A DNA stretch of 64,000 nucleotides from Antennarius striatus. Taxonomy: Eukaryota; Chordata; Actinopteri; Lophiiformes; Antennariidae. The DNA is taken from the NCBI RefSeq assembly GCF_040054535.1, contig NC_090783.1, positions 5,188,001 to 5,252,000 of the forward strand. Reading direction: 5' to 3'. The notes beneath the pieces were generated by a model, which had not been told where the DNA came from, searched no databases, and worked only from the letters and a program-made list of their open reading frames with translations. The first letter of the stretch is position 1, and every line of letters begins with the position of its first letter. Positions 39,601-58,796 of this stretch are shown piece by piece. Position numbers and translations under genes: made by a program.

Positions 39601-42600
39601 CCAACAGTCCTCCATCAGTCGTCTGTTGCAGCATCACCAGTAAGCACAAGTGGTGAAGACATCATTCAGTGTCAGCAAAAAACAGTCAAGTATTTTAGAA
39701 TCAGTATACAGTATTGGGTTTGCTAAGATTACCTATCGTTAGCCGCCACAAGCTACAGGGAATCCTACCTGACAAAATAGTGGGAAAACTCGAGTCTTTA
39801 GAATTTACTTTTTTCTTGTCAGCATTTATTGGGATCAATCCTCATGGAATACTGTAAAGATCTTTTATAATTTACTTTTTTATCATTTAAAAATCCAAAT
39901 TGAATGTTTATTTTTTCAGGGCAGTTTCCTAACATTTAGACACAAAAAGAGACTTTTTCACCTCGTAGCAATCCAAATACACTTGTTGACCTTACCTATA
40001 AAACACTGGAAAATGATTGACTTAGCATTCATGAATCTACAAGCTAATGTGAGTAATTACAATTTATGAACCTATTACAAAGGCTGTCTTTAAATTGTTG
40101 CTTCCGCGTCTCTTCATATTTGTATTGTGTACTAAAAAGGTTTAAGTCTTTCACTAGCATCTCTATCCACTGACCTTGAATAGCACTGGCTGAAAATGCT
40201 TTATATGTAAGTGAGGAGAGATAAATGGACCTAGAGTTCCAGAGGTCTGAATTCTTGCCCTCTGCTTTTGCAAATTAGATAGTTGCCTTCTTGTCTCTGC
40301 CAAACCTTTACATAGTGTTTATCAGCAACTCTATCATCAAAACCCAGGAACATCTCTTCACTCTTGCACATGCAAGCATACACCCTATTATTCAGGTGTG
40401 TACCAGGCCTTCTGGCATTGAGCTCAGACAGGGCTGTCTGGATTTAGATAAGTGGGGGAGTAAGGTTGAAGGATAGAACCGGATAAGGGAGATCACAGCT
40501 CTCTTCCTGTGTGACTCAGAAATTAACGAGTTTGCACAGCTCCTTGTGATAATTTGTAGCTGAACCTAGTTGTAAAGCTTGAAAAGTCTGTCATGGAAAT
40601 ATCCTTGGACTCCTTACTTTACCTTTCAGCAAGACACTTTTACTATATTATAATTGGTATGACAAAATGTCATCATGATTAGTGTTTTTCACGTGTCGAT
40701 TTGGCATACAGCAGTGTGATTCATTCAGTAAGAAAGTACTGTATTGATCTTAAGGAGTTTAGAAATGGTCTTAATCTTAATCTTAAAACTGTCCTATCCC
40801 ACAGAGCCCTCGCTGTATTTTGGGGAACCTGAGTATGTTGTGGATGAAAGTTCAGGCTACGTTGAGGTGAAGGTTTGGAGGACGGGAACTGATCTATCCA
40901 AGGTAGCTACTGTGACCGTCCGGTCGAGGAAGAGCGACCCGGTTTCTGCAGAAGGTAACACTGGCTGTTCATCAGAAGGAAGAACCCAGAGTTGTGACTT
41001 TGCATTTTACAGTTTCCGTTCTGTTTGGCAGCTGGATTAGACTATGTCGGAATCAGTCGCAACCTGGACTTCGCCCCCGGGGTGACAATGCAGACATTTA
41101 GAGTCACTATTCTGGATGATCTGGGCCAGCCTGAACTGGAGGGGCCTGAGACCTTCGACCTTGTGCTACGGATGCCCATGAATTCTGTGCTGGGAGAGCC
41201 GAGCAAGACCACCATCACCATCAACGATACGTTCACTGACTGTAAGTGCCAAAGACACACTTAGAAAATGGTTATGGGTGCCCAAGCGTAAAGAAGCATT
41301 ACACTGTAATCTGAGATGATGTGAGATATATTCTACCAATGCTGGCAGGTATTTAAACTGAGTTAAATAATTGGGTAATCTTATCTTATTCTTTGATGTA
41401 TAATGTAACCTAATTGAATAAACAATAAATAGTTACATAACACACTACAATGCTGTGACCGAGAAGATGTACCTTACTGATTAATTAATAATAATTTCCC
41501 CTCGGGATTATTAATGTATTCTTCAGCTTCTTCTTTTATCTTCATCAAGTATAATAGCAGATCCATTAATTAAATATACAAATCCTCTCAAAATACATTT
41601 TCATTGAACATCTTAATTAATGTCCTGATGTGGGTCAAAAGCTGCTTTAGTAAATTTAACAAAACATACATTTTAAAAAATATATTTTTTTCATTGTATC
41701 TATTGTTGTATGTTATTATTATGATATAAACCATTTAAGTTAGAGTTCACACATATAGTCAGGGATTCATACACTCCCCCAAATGTATTTCAACTTCTAA
41801 CACTTTTTTTTTCTATCATTGCAGTGCCAAAGGTACAATTTAAGGAGGGAAGCTATAAGGTAGATGAATCTGATGGGGAAGTAAAGGCTATAGTGTTCCG
41901 CAGCGGAGACATTAATGTCAGGTCAACGGTGCGCTGTTACACTCGTCAAGGCTCTGCTCAGGTCATGATGGACTACAGTGAAAGACCCAATACAGACGCA
42001 TCAATCATCACTTTCCTGCCAGGTGAGTCTTCCCTCTTAAAGTCCTCCTCCACCCAACCCCTGTGTGCTGTCACATTTACACTAACCATCTATCTACAGG
42101 TGAAACTGAGAAGCCATGTGTGGTTAGCCTGATGGATGACACCATCCATGAGGAGGATGAGGAGTTCCGTCTTGTCCTTGGAACTCCCAAGAGCAAGTCT
42201 CCACATGGAGCTTCTATTGGGGAGCAAAAGGAGGTGCTGATCACGGTCACTGATGAGAAAGACAGTATGTATCCTATCAACAGACAAAAAAAATGTAATT
42301 ATTTTAAAATATCCGACTGCAAAAATTCTCTCATGTGATTCAAAGAATGGGAGTAATAATCATCAGATATCTGTCTGTCTGTCTCAGTTGTTTTATCCCT
42401 TATTAATTCAAATTCTCCTCTTCGTCTAGAGCCAGTCATCCGTTTTTCTGAGATCAAGTACAGTGTACGTGAACCTCAGGTCAAAGGAAACGTGGCTATC
42501 GTGAGAATTCCCATCCTGCGTGTTGGGGACACGTCGAAGGTCTCGGTGGTGAGGGTGCACACGAAGGATGGCTCTGCCACCTCTGGAGACGACTACAACC

Positions 42601-45600
42601 CGCTGTCAGAGGGTAACAACCTGGTTTATAAACACCACCAGAAAAACAGTCACTTGTAAATTGCAGTTTTAAGTATTTTCTGGCCATTGCTCACCACCCT
42701 GTCTCCGTGTCAAAGATGTTGTGTTCAAGGAAGGAGAGAAAGAACACTTTGTCGAGATCGAGATTCTGTATGACGGTCAGAGAGAAATGAGAGAGGCATT
42801 CACGGTCCACATGAAGCCCGATGACAACATGGTGGCAGAAATACAGGTGAAGCACGAAGCACGTGCAGAAACTGACATGAATAAAAAACAAGTCCTGTGT
42901 GTGCACGAGTACAGTGGTGCACATACACACACGTAAGCATACGCTGTCATGTCACCCTGTGTTAAAATAGCCAGGCAGCAGCTGGCATTGCTGTCAGCAC
43001 GCCTGAACCACAGAGCCTTATAAAAAGCTTTTCCCTCTGGAGTGAGATGCTGAGGGGAATGTCCCAGCAGAGACAAACAGTAGCCAAATCTATTAACAGA
43101 ACTGGGGCATTCGACTCGTATACTCTACATGTACATGTACCGCGACCAAAATTTAAGGTCGACTGTAAGAAAACTGCTGAAAGGATGTTGTACTTGAATT
43201 GTCTTGTTTCACCAGCATTAGTTTGGAAAATATTTTTTAACTATTTATAATCGAAAATCAAATTCTGTCATTCCTCTTCTTGGCAGATGAACAAGGCCAT
43301 TGTGTACATTGAGGAGATGGATAGTGTGGCAGATGTGACTTTCCCTGCAGTGCCCCAGGTGGTTTCCCTTCTCATGTATGATGACACAGCTAAAACCAAA
43401 GAAAAGCCCAACCCACCAAATGGATACCCTGTTGTGTGCGTGACGGTGAGTGCAGTTCCTTTAGTTATATTGGTGGCCACGCACACCTCCAGATTTATTA
43501 TATTTTGTAGCTACAATCCATCTTGCTATCTTTTGCAGGCTTGCAACCCAAAGTATTACGACTTTGACAAAACTGGGTCCATCTGCTCTGCGGAGAGCAT
43601 CAATGACACTCTCACACAGTATCGCTGGTTGGTCAGCGCCCCCACCGGCTCAGACGGAGTGACCAGCCCCATGAGGGAGGTGGACACAAATACTTTCTTC
43701 ACCAATACCAAGTCCATCACTTTGGATTCAATCTACTTCCAGGCAGGCTCAAGGATTCAGTGTGCAGCAAGAGCTTTCAATACTAATGGAGATTCTGGGC
43801 TGGAGCTGTCCAGTCCCATCATTGTGGTCAGCAAGGATGAGGGTGTGTGAAGGGCTGATAGGGAAGACGTACATCTTGGTGTAGAGCTTGCTGGTTTAAC
43901 TGACTTTCATCCCTTTGCAGGTATGTGTCAGCCTCGCATCCAAGGTACTGTTGGAGCAGAACCTTTTTCTGCAAAGATCCGCTACACAGGCCCGGATGAT
44001 CCAGACTTCCCCAACCTCATTAAACTAACTGTGCACATGCCTCACATGGATGGTAAGCTGGAAACATTTGTTGCAACCACTGAAATGCAGTCGTCACAGT
44101 TTACCAATCTAGACCAACACCGAGAAATTCAACTACCATTTCATTCCAAACAGGCATGTTACCGGTGATCTCCACAAGACCCCTGTCCAACTTTGAGCTC
44201 ACACTGAGTCCGGACGGCACACGCGTGGGCAATCATCGCTGTTCCAACTTGCTGGACTTCAATGAGATCCAGACGGGCCACGGTTTTATTACCGATGCAA
44301 CAAAAAACCCTGAAATAATTGGCGAGACTTCACCTTACCAATATAGCCCAATCATGCGCTCAGCCAACTCTCTGAGGTTCTACAGGAACCTCAACTTAGA
44401 AGCCTGCCTGTGGGAGTTCACCACCTACTATGACATGTCAGAGCTGCTGAATGACTGTGGAGGCTCCATAGGCACAGATGGACAGGTGGGAAACACAAAA
44501 GGACAAAAACTAGACGATCAAGAGAAGATTTATGCTAATTTTTCAGAGCAACTTCATCTGCATAGAAATCTAAACATTTTTTGACCAATAGAAAACACTC
44601 TTGACAGAGAGAGCCCAAAGAGAAGGAAGCTAATGGAACCTTATGCCGATCGCGGACAACAATATTCACACTGATGTGATGAATTTCACGTTGAATTTCC
44701 TTGACAATGTATGACTCGTCCCTGATTTAGGTCCTGAATCTGGTCCAGTCCTACGTCACCCTGCGAGTTCCTCTATTTGTGTCATATGTCTTCCACTCTC
44801 CTGTTGCTGTGGGAGGCTGGCAGCACTTTGACCTGCAGTCAGAGCTCAAACTCACCTTTGTGTACGATACAGCAATTCTGTGGCAGGAGGGCATTGGTAG
44901 TCCACCTGAAGCTGAACTGCAAGGTATGAATCTCAATACATGGCTGCTCTCTACTGGTACTAACAGAAGTCCACATATGAAGCACTCTAAAACTGTGTTT
45001 TTGTAGGAGCCATGTACCCAACCAGTATGCGTATAAATGAGGAGGGACGCCTAGTGGTCAACTTCAAGACAGAGGCACGCTTCAGGGGACAGTTTGTTAT
45101 GTCCCATCCAGGTAAGAGAACACACGCAGACATCCTATAAAAACCCATACAGTATGGCACAGTACCCTGTTGAATTACCCTGTGGTCCACATCCTCCCGT
45201 TGTCTATTTCTGGAGCTCCACATGCGGGGTCCTTTCAGTGTCAAAGTACCAAAGGTCATTTCAGCAACTGTCATAATGACCCTGCAGTGTTTACAGTGAG
45301 CAAGCGAGTGACACAAACAATGCAAAAGGTCACTCCTTAAATATAAAGGGGAACGCTGTTGCTGGCTCTAGCAAGGACAAATGCAACCTTAAAGATTTAA
45401 GACTATGCATGTCATTTTTAGGAACCAGCTTGTCATCGGTGGTGATGTGTGCTGACCACCCCGGGCTGACATTCACTCTCTCCCTGGTCAGAACCGAACC
45501 CACTTACAACCAGCCCATGCAGCAGTGGAGTTTTGTCTCAGACTTTGCTGTGAGTCGATCAGAAATTGGCACTTTTAACAAAATATCATAGTCCCTAATC

Positions 45601-47666
45601 TAACAGAGAATGTTAATTCCTTTTCATATTTTTATGACCTCTAGGTGCGAGATTACTCAGGGACCTACACAGTGAAGATGATCCCCTGCATTGCTTCACC
45701 CAATGGAGAGTTCAGCATCCCTCCCGTCTGCCACCCGAGAGAACCGCTTACATTTGATATGGATATTCGCTTCCAGCAGGTTCCAATAACTAGATGTTTT
45801 TTATACTAAAGTAATGCATGGTTTTGGTGGGGGTGGAATCTGGAGAACCCAGAGAGACTTCACCTTACCACAGTAAGGTGAAGTCTTAGGAAATGCTGAA
45901 GGAAATGCAAAATGCACACAGAAAAATCCCACAGATTTGAACCTACGATCTTATTTCTGTGAGGCACAGCTGTGCCACCCTGCTGCATAAAACAAGATAA
46001 ATAACACTTTTTTCATTGATGTTTAATTTATTGAAAGTTTAAGTTTGATTACAAATGCAGCATGTTGTATGAAATTACCTGAAATTTCCCAGAATCTATT
46101 CCATGTATGTTCCTCATACGCTCCAGGTGAGTGACCCGGTTGCAGCTGAGTTTAGCCTCAACACTCAGATGTTCCTGCTGTCCAGGAAGGAGTTGTGGTT
46201 GTCTGAAAGCTCCATGGGCTTTGGAGAGGGGACCGATACTGCTTTTTCAGAAGGTATTACAACACTGCCACCGAATGGATTTCAGTAAAATTACAGATGT
46301 GAACCAACAACCCTATGAGGATCCCAACTTGCCCTCTCATCGGCTCTTTTCCCCAGGTTCCACAATCTACGGTCGTGTGATGGTGGACCCAGTCCAGAAC
46401 CTGGGTGACTCATTCTCCTGCAGCATTGAGAAAGTCTTCCTCTGCACCGGTGCAGATGGCTACGTTCCCAAATATAACCCCACAAACAAGGAATACGGCT
46501 GCCTGGCAGATGCTCCTTCCCTGCTTTACAGATTCAAAATCTTGGTGAGATGCAAAACAACCACTAGGATAACATTAGTGATTTAATGTGTTGTGGAAGA
46601 CTCGCGATGAAGGAATCGTATCTGATTTGTGGGTGTTGTTCTTCAGGATAAGGCCCAGCCAGAGACTCAGGCTTCAGCCTTTGGAGATGTTTCTTTTCAG
46701 GCCACGCTGGCTCAGGACACACCTGGAGGTTTGACTTTGATCTCACAACCAGGATCAGACGGCTTCACGCTTTCCTCATCTCCGCTTTTCCAGGTTGGTG
46801 TGATTGTCAGATGTGTGTGATTGTCTGTTTTGGCATAAATACACCTTGAAACAAATCTTTTAAGGTTTTTGTCATCATTGCTTAAAAACATGAAAATAGA
46901 TTTATTTATAACTACATCTACACTCCTGGGCAACTTGAATATTCAAGCCAAGTTGCTCTTCTAAGTGAATCTGCATTCATACCCTAATCTGAACAGATAA
47001 TCTACAACCCGTTCTTGACTCCACTCCTACATCATGCCATCAACTCGATTTGAAAACTTGTTGAGCTCTCTAAGAAAAAGACAATGAAGCCTGTTTGTTC
47101 TGCAGGTGGCTGCTGGTCGGGAATGGTTCATCCACACTATCTACACAGTCCGCTCCAGGGAGAATGCCAACCGCAACATTGGCAAGCGCAGTGTGGAGTA
47201 CTTGCAACACAGCATGTCCTCTGTTGAACAACCATGGGCCTCCAACGTGGACAATCACCGTCATCGCCGTGCGGCCCCCGCCTACCCCAACCCTGCCCTG
47301 ACCCAAGACATAGGCATTGAAAACAACCGGGGCACCAACATCCAGCACATTTCTCTTGACCGTTCAGACCGCATGGTGGTCAGCCAGCGTCAGCCTTGGT
47401 CCCCTAATCACAACTCCCTCGTGGAGCGCCCCCTGCTGGAGAGTTCTGGCAGAGAGTCGACCGACACATCTACCCTCCCCATGCTTGTGGGCCTAGCAGG
47501 GATGATCCTCCTCATCTGCATCATTGCCACCGTAGTGATTCTCCTGCTGCGGCGCAAGAAGAAAGAAAAGAAGAGCCAGTTACCTCCTTACAGCACCTCC
47601 TCCTCTTCTGCCTACTGCCCAGCCCCTGGGAACATGTGGAGTAGCTCAGACAGCTCTGAGGTTTAG
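23073..47666 (+). CDS. frem3: FRAS1-related extracellular matrix protein 3 (FREM2/FREM3 family), complete
   Basis: A basement-membrane protein of the Fraser complex family. 24 exons join to 3139 aa: 23073-28098, 28311-28400, 36187-36333, 37118-37348, 37447-37572, 37835-38086, 40805-40954, 41032-41241, 41825-42022, 42100-42264, 42430-42612, 42716-42846, 43287-43445, 43539-43842, 43921-44052, 44154-44485, 44731-44923, 45007-45111, 45422-45549, 45645-45779, 46127-46253, 46357-46544, 46647-46793, 47106-47666. A signal peptide (about 1-36) precedes a long CSPG/NG2 repeat region, five Calx-beta domains (about 1706-2303), a conserved C-terminal ectodomain, a membrane segment (about 3077-3101) and a basic tail ending SSEV. 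There is no VWC/furin region (unlike FRAS1) and no C-type lectin domain (unlike FREM1). The exon number and length match human FREM2 as I recall it. The flanking smarca5 and usp38 genes match the human FREM3 locus, so frem3 is preferred. Exon 20 has an atypical donor (GTTCCA). Confidence 0.9.
28401..36186 (+). other. frem3 intron 2 (7.8 kb), no other gene seen
   Basis: This is the largest frem3 intron, between donor AAAG|GTGGGT and acceptor TTTTTTAG|GTGG. It contains a CA array at 30530-30597 and otherwise AT-rich sequence. Open frames at 31.7-32.1 kb and 34.1-34.5 kb have no splice context or recognisable product. Confidence 0.65.
30530..30597. repeat. (CA)n microsatellite in frem3 intron 2
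   Basis: A pure CA array of about 67 bp. Confidence 0.95.
36187..42846 (+). other. frem3: frem3 exons 3-12: five Calx-beta domains, two exons each
   Basis: Exon pairs 3-4, 5-6, 7-8, 9-10 and 11-12 each encode one Calx-beta domain of about 120 residues. Each begins with a strand such as [46 protein letters not shown] or [16 protein letters not shown], and the second exon of the pair supplies D-x-x-x-E-x-x-E-x-F-x-x-x-L. Calx-beta domains are calcium-binding folds in Na/Ca exchangers and the FRAS/FREM family. The regular two-exon layout suggests past tandem duplication. Confidence 0.88.
38983..39028. repeat. Perfect 18-bp-arm hairpin in frem3 intron 6
   Basis: TCATCCAAGAGGCTTCTT at 38983-39000, a 10-nt loop (CTGTGAACGG), and the exact reverse complement AAGAAGCCTCTTGGATGA at 39011-39028. 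The same palindromic words occur in a dispersed fish repeat that I remember but cannot name, so it is probably a mobile-element remnant. Confidence 0.65.
47106..47666 (+). other. frem3: frem3 exon 24: convertase site, membrane segment and PDZ-binding tail
   Basis: The last coding exon encodes the end of the ectodomain, the sequence HRHRRAAP at 47256-47279 (RHRR fits the furin R-x-K/R-R rule; GKRS lies 25 residues earlier), a hydrophobic span at 47475-47549, a stop-transfer cluster RRKKKEKK, a Ser-rich tail and the C-terminal SSEV. The last residues fit a class I PDZ ligand. In the family, the FRAS1 and FREM2 C-termini bind GRIP1, so the same is inferred here. Confidence 0.8.
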
Positions 47667-48562
47667 ATATGGACCCCCTGCCATCTCAAACATCAACCAT
47701 TTTAAAAAAGACTGATAGTGTCCTCCACCATTGTGCCTTTAAATCCCAGCTCTTGTAGCACTGAATAGAGCCCAGTACAACCTGTGGACAGCGCAATAGG
47801 TCAGCGTCTGGGAGTCGACATGCAGAGGATGCACCAGTTTGTCAGAGGCCCGTTTATCTGGTACTGGTTTGTTCTGTAGTGTGCTGTAGGTTGCAGCCTA
47901 TTTTGAAACGTGCTTAGAAGCCCCTCTTGGAATGATTCACCTGCTTCATTGGTTGTGTAAAATAACCCCCCTCCCCTCCCACTTTTATCCAATGCTTGCA
48001 AGTGCATGATAATCCCATTATAGTAAATGCAATTATTTCACTCATTAAAAGAGAATTTTCTATGTTCCTACTTTAAAACAAGTTTTTTTTTAATCCGTGT
48101 TTTGTTTTGACTGAATGAGTTGAAGCTGGTCTTTATGTGACAAATGATTTTTATGCAGATATTTCAGTTTACCTGCTCACTGCTAAACAAGACGGACAAT
48201 GTGGCACCATTAGAAGGGATTGTACTGTAAATGTCATTTTGAAAATGCTTTTTGTTTTGTTTTCTGAGGTCAATGAGGATGAAATCAAATGCAAATCTCT
48301 GTACATACCAATATAGGACTTTGACATGTATTATTACACCCTGGTGAAACTTGAAAATCTATGATCTATACATCTTACTGGTTTCCTGATCATATCCTGA
48401 AGAAAAAAACATCAGTGTACATCTTTCAATGTTCCAACTATTAGTCGACTGACAGATTATCTTTGTCTATATCGAACGTTCAGACCTATGTCCACTTCAA
48501 CTGCCAAATACAAATGTCTTTTTTTGAAATTGTGTCTTATTATTCAGTGACAGCACATTTTT

Positions 48563-48568
48563 AATAAA
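48563..48568 (+). terminator. Putative frem3 poly(A) signal AATAAA
   Basis: A canonical hexamer about 900 bp after the frem3 stop. It is followed by a G/T-rich stretch (GGGGGTTTATTTGTGATGTT) that suits a downstream element. Confidence 0.5.
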
Positions 48569-48574
48569 AGGGGG

Positions 48575-48580
48575 TTTATT
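48575..48580 (-). terminator. Putative smarca5 poly(A) signal AATAAA
   Basis: TTTATT on + reads AATAAA on -, about 410 bp after the smarca5 stop. It lies only six bases from the frem3 signal on the other strand. Confidence 0.45.
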
Positions 48581-48959
48581 TGTGATGTTCAAAAAGACAT
48601 TTTACTACTTCACATAGGAAGATACAAGAAAACATATTTTAATTAAAAAAAAAGGGTACATATTTTTTCAAGCAATGGAATGTGGTACAACCAACAGGCA
48701 TAAATACATTTCAATTTAGTACTAGTAAAAGAAAAATATACTAGTCAACAAACAACTAAACCAGCACAGCTGCAGGGTTTAGCTCAGTGACAACAAGGCA
48801 GGCTAGGCTTGTAAAAGGAGCACTTCCTAAAACCTAATACCACAAGATGGGTCCATCAGAGGAGTTTACACAGTACATGACCACAGCCTGTCAAACAAAC
48901 ACAGACACTATTACTAATGACGGTGGAGCTGGCTGCCGCTCTCGTATATCAGACACTGT

Positions 48960-48969
48960 TCTCGCGAGA
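48960..48969. promoter_or_regulatory. TCTCGCGAGA palindrome
   Basis: A perfect copy of the CGCG promoter palindrome recognised by BANP in vertebrates (established for CpG-island promoters). It lies 19 bp past the smarca5 stop codon rather than in a promoter. It may be functional or coincidental. Confidence 0.4.
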
Positions 48970-48987
48970 TTCCAGCTGCTAACTTCT

Positions 48988-56776
<7,789 letters not shown>

Positions 56777-57398
56777 TTTTATCGAATTCCCTCTACGATT
56801 CAAAGATATATTGTCCGTTATTTGTTGCCTTGTGTGATCCCGTGTTTCTGCCCGTTTGAGATTCTCCGCTCTTTGAAGCTATGAAGACCAGCTATCTTGT
56901 TGTTTATAATGAAAGGCGCACCGGTTAGTCACAGGAACACGTTCGCGCTAAGGAAGATTGTTGTCGGGCCCGCGCGTTCCCGTTGTTGTATCGCGAGACT
57001 TGGCTTTGCTTCCGTCAAGACAGTTTCTACTGTTTATTCTACGGTACTGTGTTAAAAAAGGTGAGCAAATAATTTATTAGAAAAGTCAAAGATTTGGCCA
57101 CCAAAATGGTCTAAAACAAAAACTGAAATTGTATCTATTTTAGTAAAAACGTACTCTGGGAACAGTCCAATGCGAATTTGTGATTGATAGATCTATTTTG
57201 TTTTGCACAACTTGCATAGCACCTGATATTAATGCGGAAAAATAAAATTTCTATATCATATGCCAGTATATTTTATATATATGTTACACTGTAATGCTCA
57301 ACTGAAATTCGGGCCTTCACCACATTTCCACATACACAGTGCACCTAATATGTCAAATCTGCATATTTCCATGAAATAGATGCCTGCATATTATGAGT

Positions 57399-57582
57399 TT
57401 TGAACTGCCAGGCAGGAGGCCTAGAGGAAGACCAAAGAAGAGGTTTATGGATGTAATGAGGGAGGATATGAAGGTAGTTGGTGTGAGAGAAGATGATGCA
57501 AAGGACAGGGCTAGATGGAGGCAATTGATTCGCTGTGGCGACCCCTGAAGGGAATAGCCGAAAGGAAAAGAAGAAGAAGAAG
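57399..57582 (+). mobile_element. 5'-truncated RTE-like LINE 3' end
   Basis: GAGTTTTGAACTGCCAGGCA begins a segment nearly identical to the end of the LINE in usp38 intron 2 (from about 60311). It continues with GGATGTAATGAGGGAGGATA, the GTGGCGACCCCTGAAGGG block and a GAAGAAGAAG tail. Only the last part of the reverse transcriptase frame (LPGRRPRGRPKK-type) and the 3' end are kept. Confidence 0.75.
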
Positions 57583-57810
57583 ATGCCTGCATGTTACGTT
57601 GCATTAATACTGACACTCGATCCCATATTCATAGCATAAATTATGCATAAATACACATACATTATTTACTCAATCGATTTGAACTATAATTTCAGGAAAC
57701 TGCGCATTTGGTTTCCTCATTTGAAAACAAATGATATACTGCGGAACAGGCAATAGTTAGACGAAAAATGCTTCACACAAGGGTCCTACCAGTATTCCTG
57801 TCTGCAGCAG

Positions 57811-57818
57811 TGACGTCA
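57811..57818. promoter_or_regulatory. CRE/ATF site TGACGTCA
   Basis: A perfect full CRE palindrome about 140 bp upstream of the inferred non-coding exon donor of usp38. Its position fits a proximal promoter element. Binding is not shown by sequence alone. Confidence 0.4.
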
Positions 57819-58398
57819 TTGTAGCGTTAATCAGCTGATTTTGAGCGATCAGATAAGCCAAATGTAGAATTTCTTTGGTCAGAAGTGGGTTAATACTACC
57901 TAAAATTGACGTTATTCTTGTCGGATACGGTTGACATGCTTTATTTGGGTAAGTGCAGCTCGTAAAACATTCGTGTCGCGCTATTCCATGTCTGTATATT
58001 TATCCTTAGTCACTGAAACCTAATGTTACTCAGCTAATGCCAGGCCTTTTAAGTGCTTTGTTGTTGGTTTTTTTTCTTGGTTTATTGGAGTATGTTATTA
58101 TCAAGTGTTGCTGTCAAATGAGAGAGTTGGCGCAGGTGAGTTAAAGGTGTCGAGCAAACGAGCTTTATGTTGAACTGTAGACGTGTAGAGAAACCCGATA
58201 ATGTTACAGCTAGCATTAGCAAGCTAGCCACCGGTTTCCACACAACAGGCATAAATAACGATCTGTCGCTGTTTTCAAAGAGCGAGATAAGAGGCAATCA
58301 TCCGGCGTAAAGTTACACTACATGTGTAAACCTTAATAATACTTCCTTTTTTCGTGGGGATTTCACACCATCCAGCTAAACGATGATTTTTATTTTTT

Positions 58399-58413
58399 GG
58401 GGGGGGGGGGGGG
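58399..58413. repeat. Poly-G run
   Basis: About 15 consecutive G in the inferred usp38 first intron. Confidence 0.85.
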
Positions 58414-58796
58414 GACTTCGATAAATGTGAGAAATGCTTCAGAATTGAGACATAACTTTGACATAAAATTACTTCTTAATGTCGAGGAAAAATAAGGCAT
58501 TTATCATTTGGGATAAAAGAGGAAAATGAATTTGGGATATTTCAAAGATGACAAGGATCTGAAAACCTGGAACTCGTATAGATGTACATTATGCAATAAT
58601 TGTTAAAAAAAAAAGATATGCTGTGTATTTAATTTTTTTTATGTATGTTTAAAAACAACCACAAATGAGACCTTCCTATTTATGAAAAGCACAAGTTCTT
58701 CAGTAATATAATGTTAAATTAAAATTTTGTCAATGAGTAGTGTCAAAATCACAGAATGTGACTTTATAAAACTATTATTTCTTGCAGATATCCACC

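Larger units (their letters stand above)
47667..48987. other. Convergent 3' untranslated regions of frem3 (+) and smarca5 (-)
   Basis: The frem3 stop is at 47664-47666 and the smarca5 stop is at 48988-48990 on the other strand. No coding sequence lies between them. AATAAA on + at 48563-48568 and AATAAA on - at 48575-48580 (TTTATT on +) are plausible poly(A) signals for the two genes. An earlier weaker signal for frem3 (ATTAAA) is near 48043. Confidence 0.65.
56777..58796. promoter_or_regulatory. Head-to-head interval between smarca5 and usp38
   Basis: About 2 kb separates the two divergent start codons. The smarca5 side (56.9-57.0 kb) is CpG-rich (GGGCCCGCGCG) and has TCGCGAGA at 56991-56998. 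The usp38 side has a perfect CRE/ATF palindrome at 57811-57818 and a good donor (GG|GTAAGT, exon end 57948) that could end a non-coding first exon. An acceptor (TTTCTTGCAG, ending 58787) lies nine bases before the usp38 ATG. A 3' LINE fragment is at 57399-57582. Confidence 0.55.

Noticed and set aside
23073-47666. Calling the gene frem2 instead of frem3
   Set aside because: Length and exon number match FREM2, but smarca5 and usp38 adjacency matches the FREM3 locus. Kept as frem3 with the alternative noted.
56777-58796. gab1 exons between smarca5 and usp38
   Set aside because: Looked for because of the human order; nothing resembling a PH-domain start or GAB1 motif is visible.
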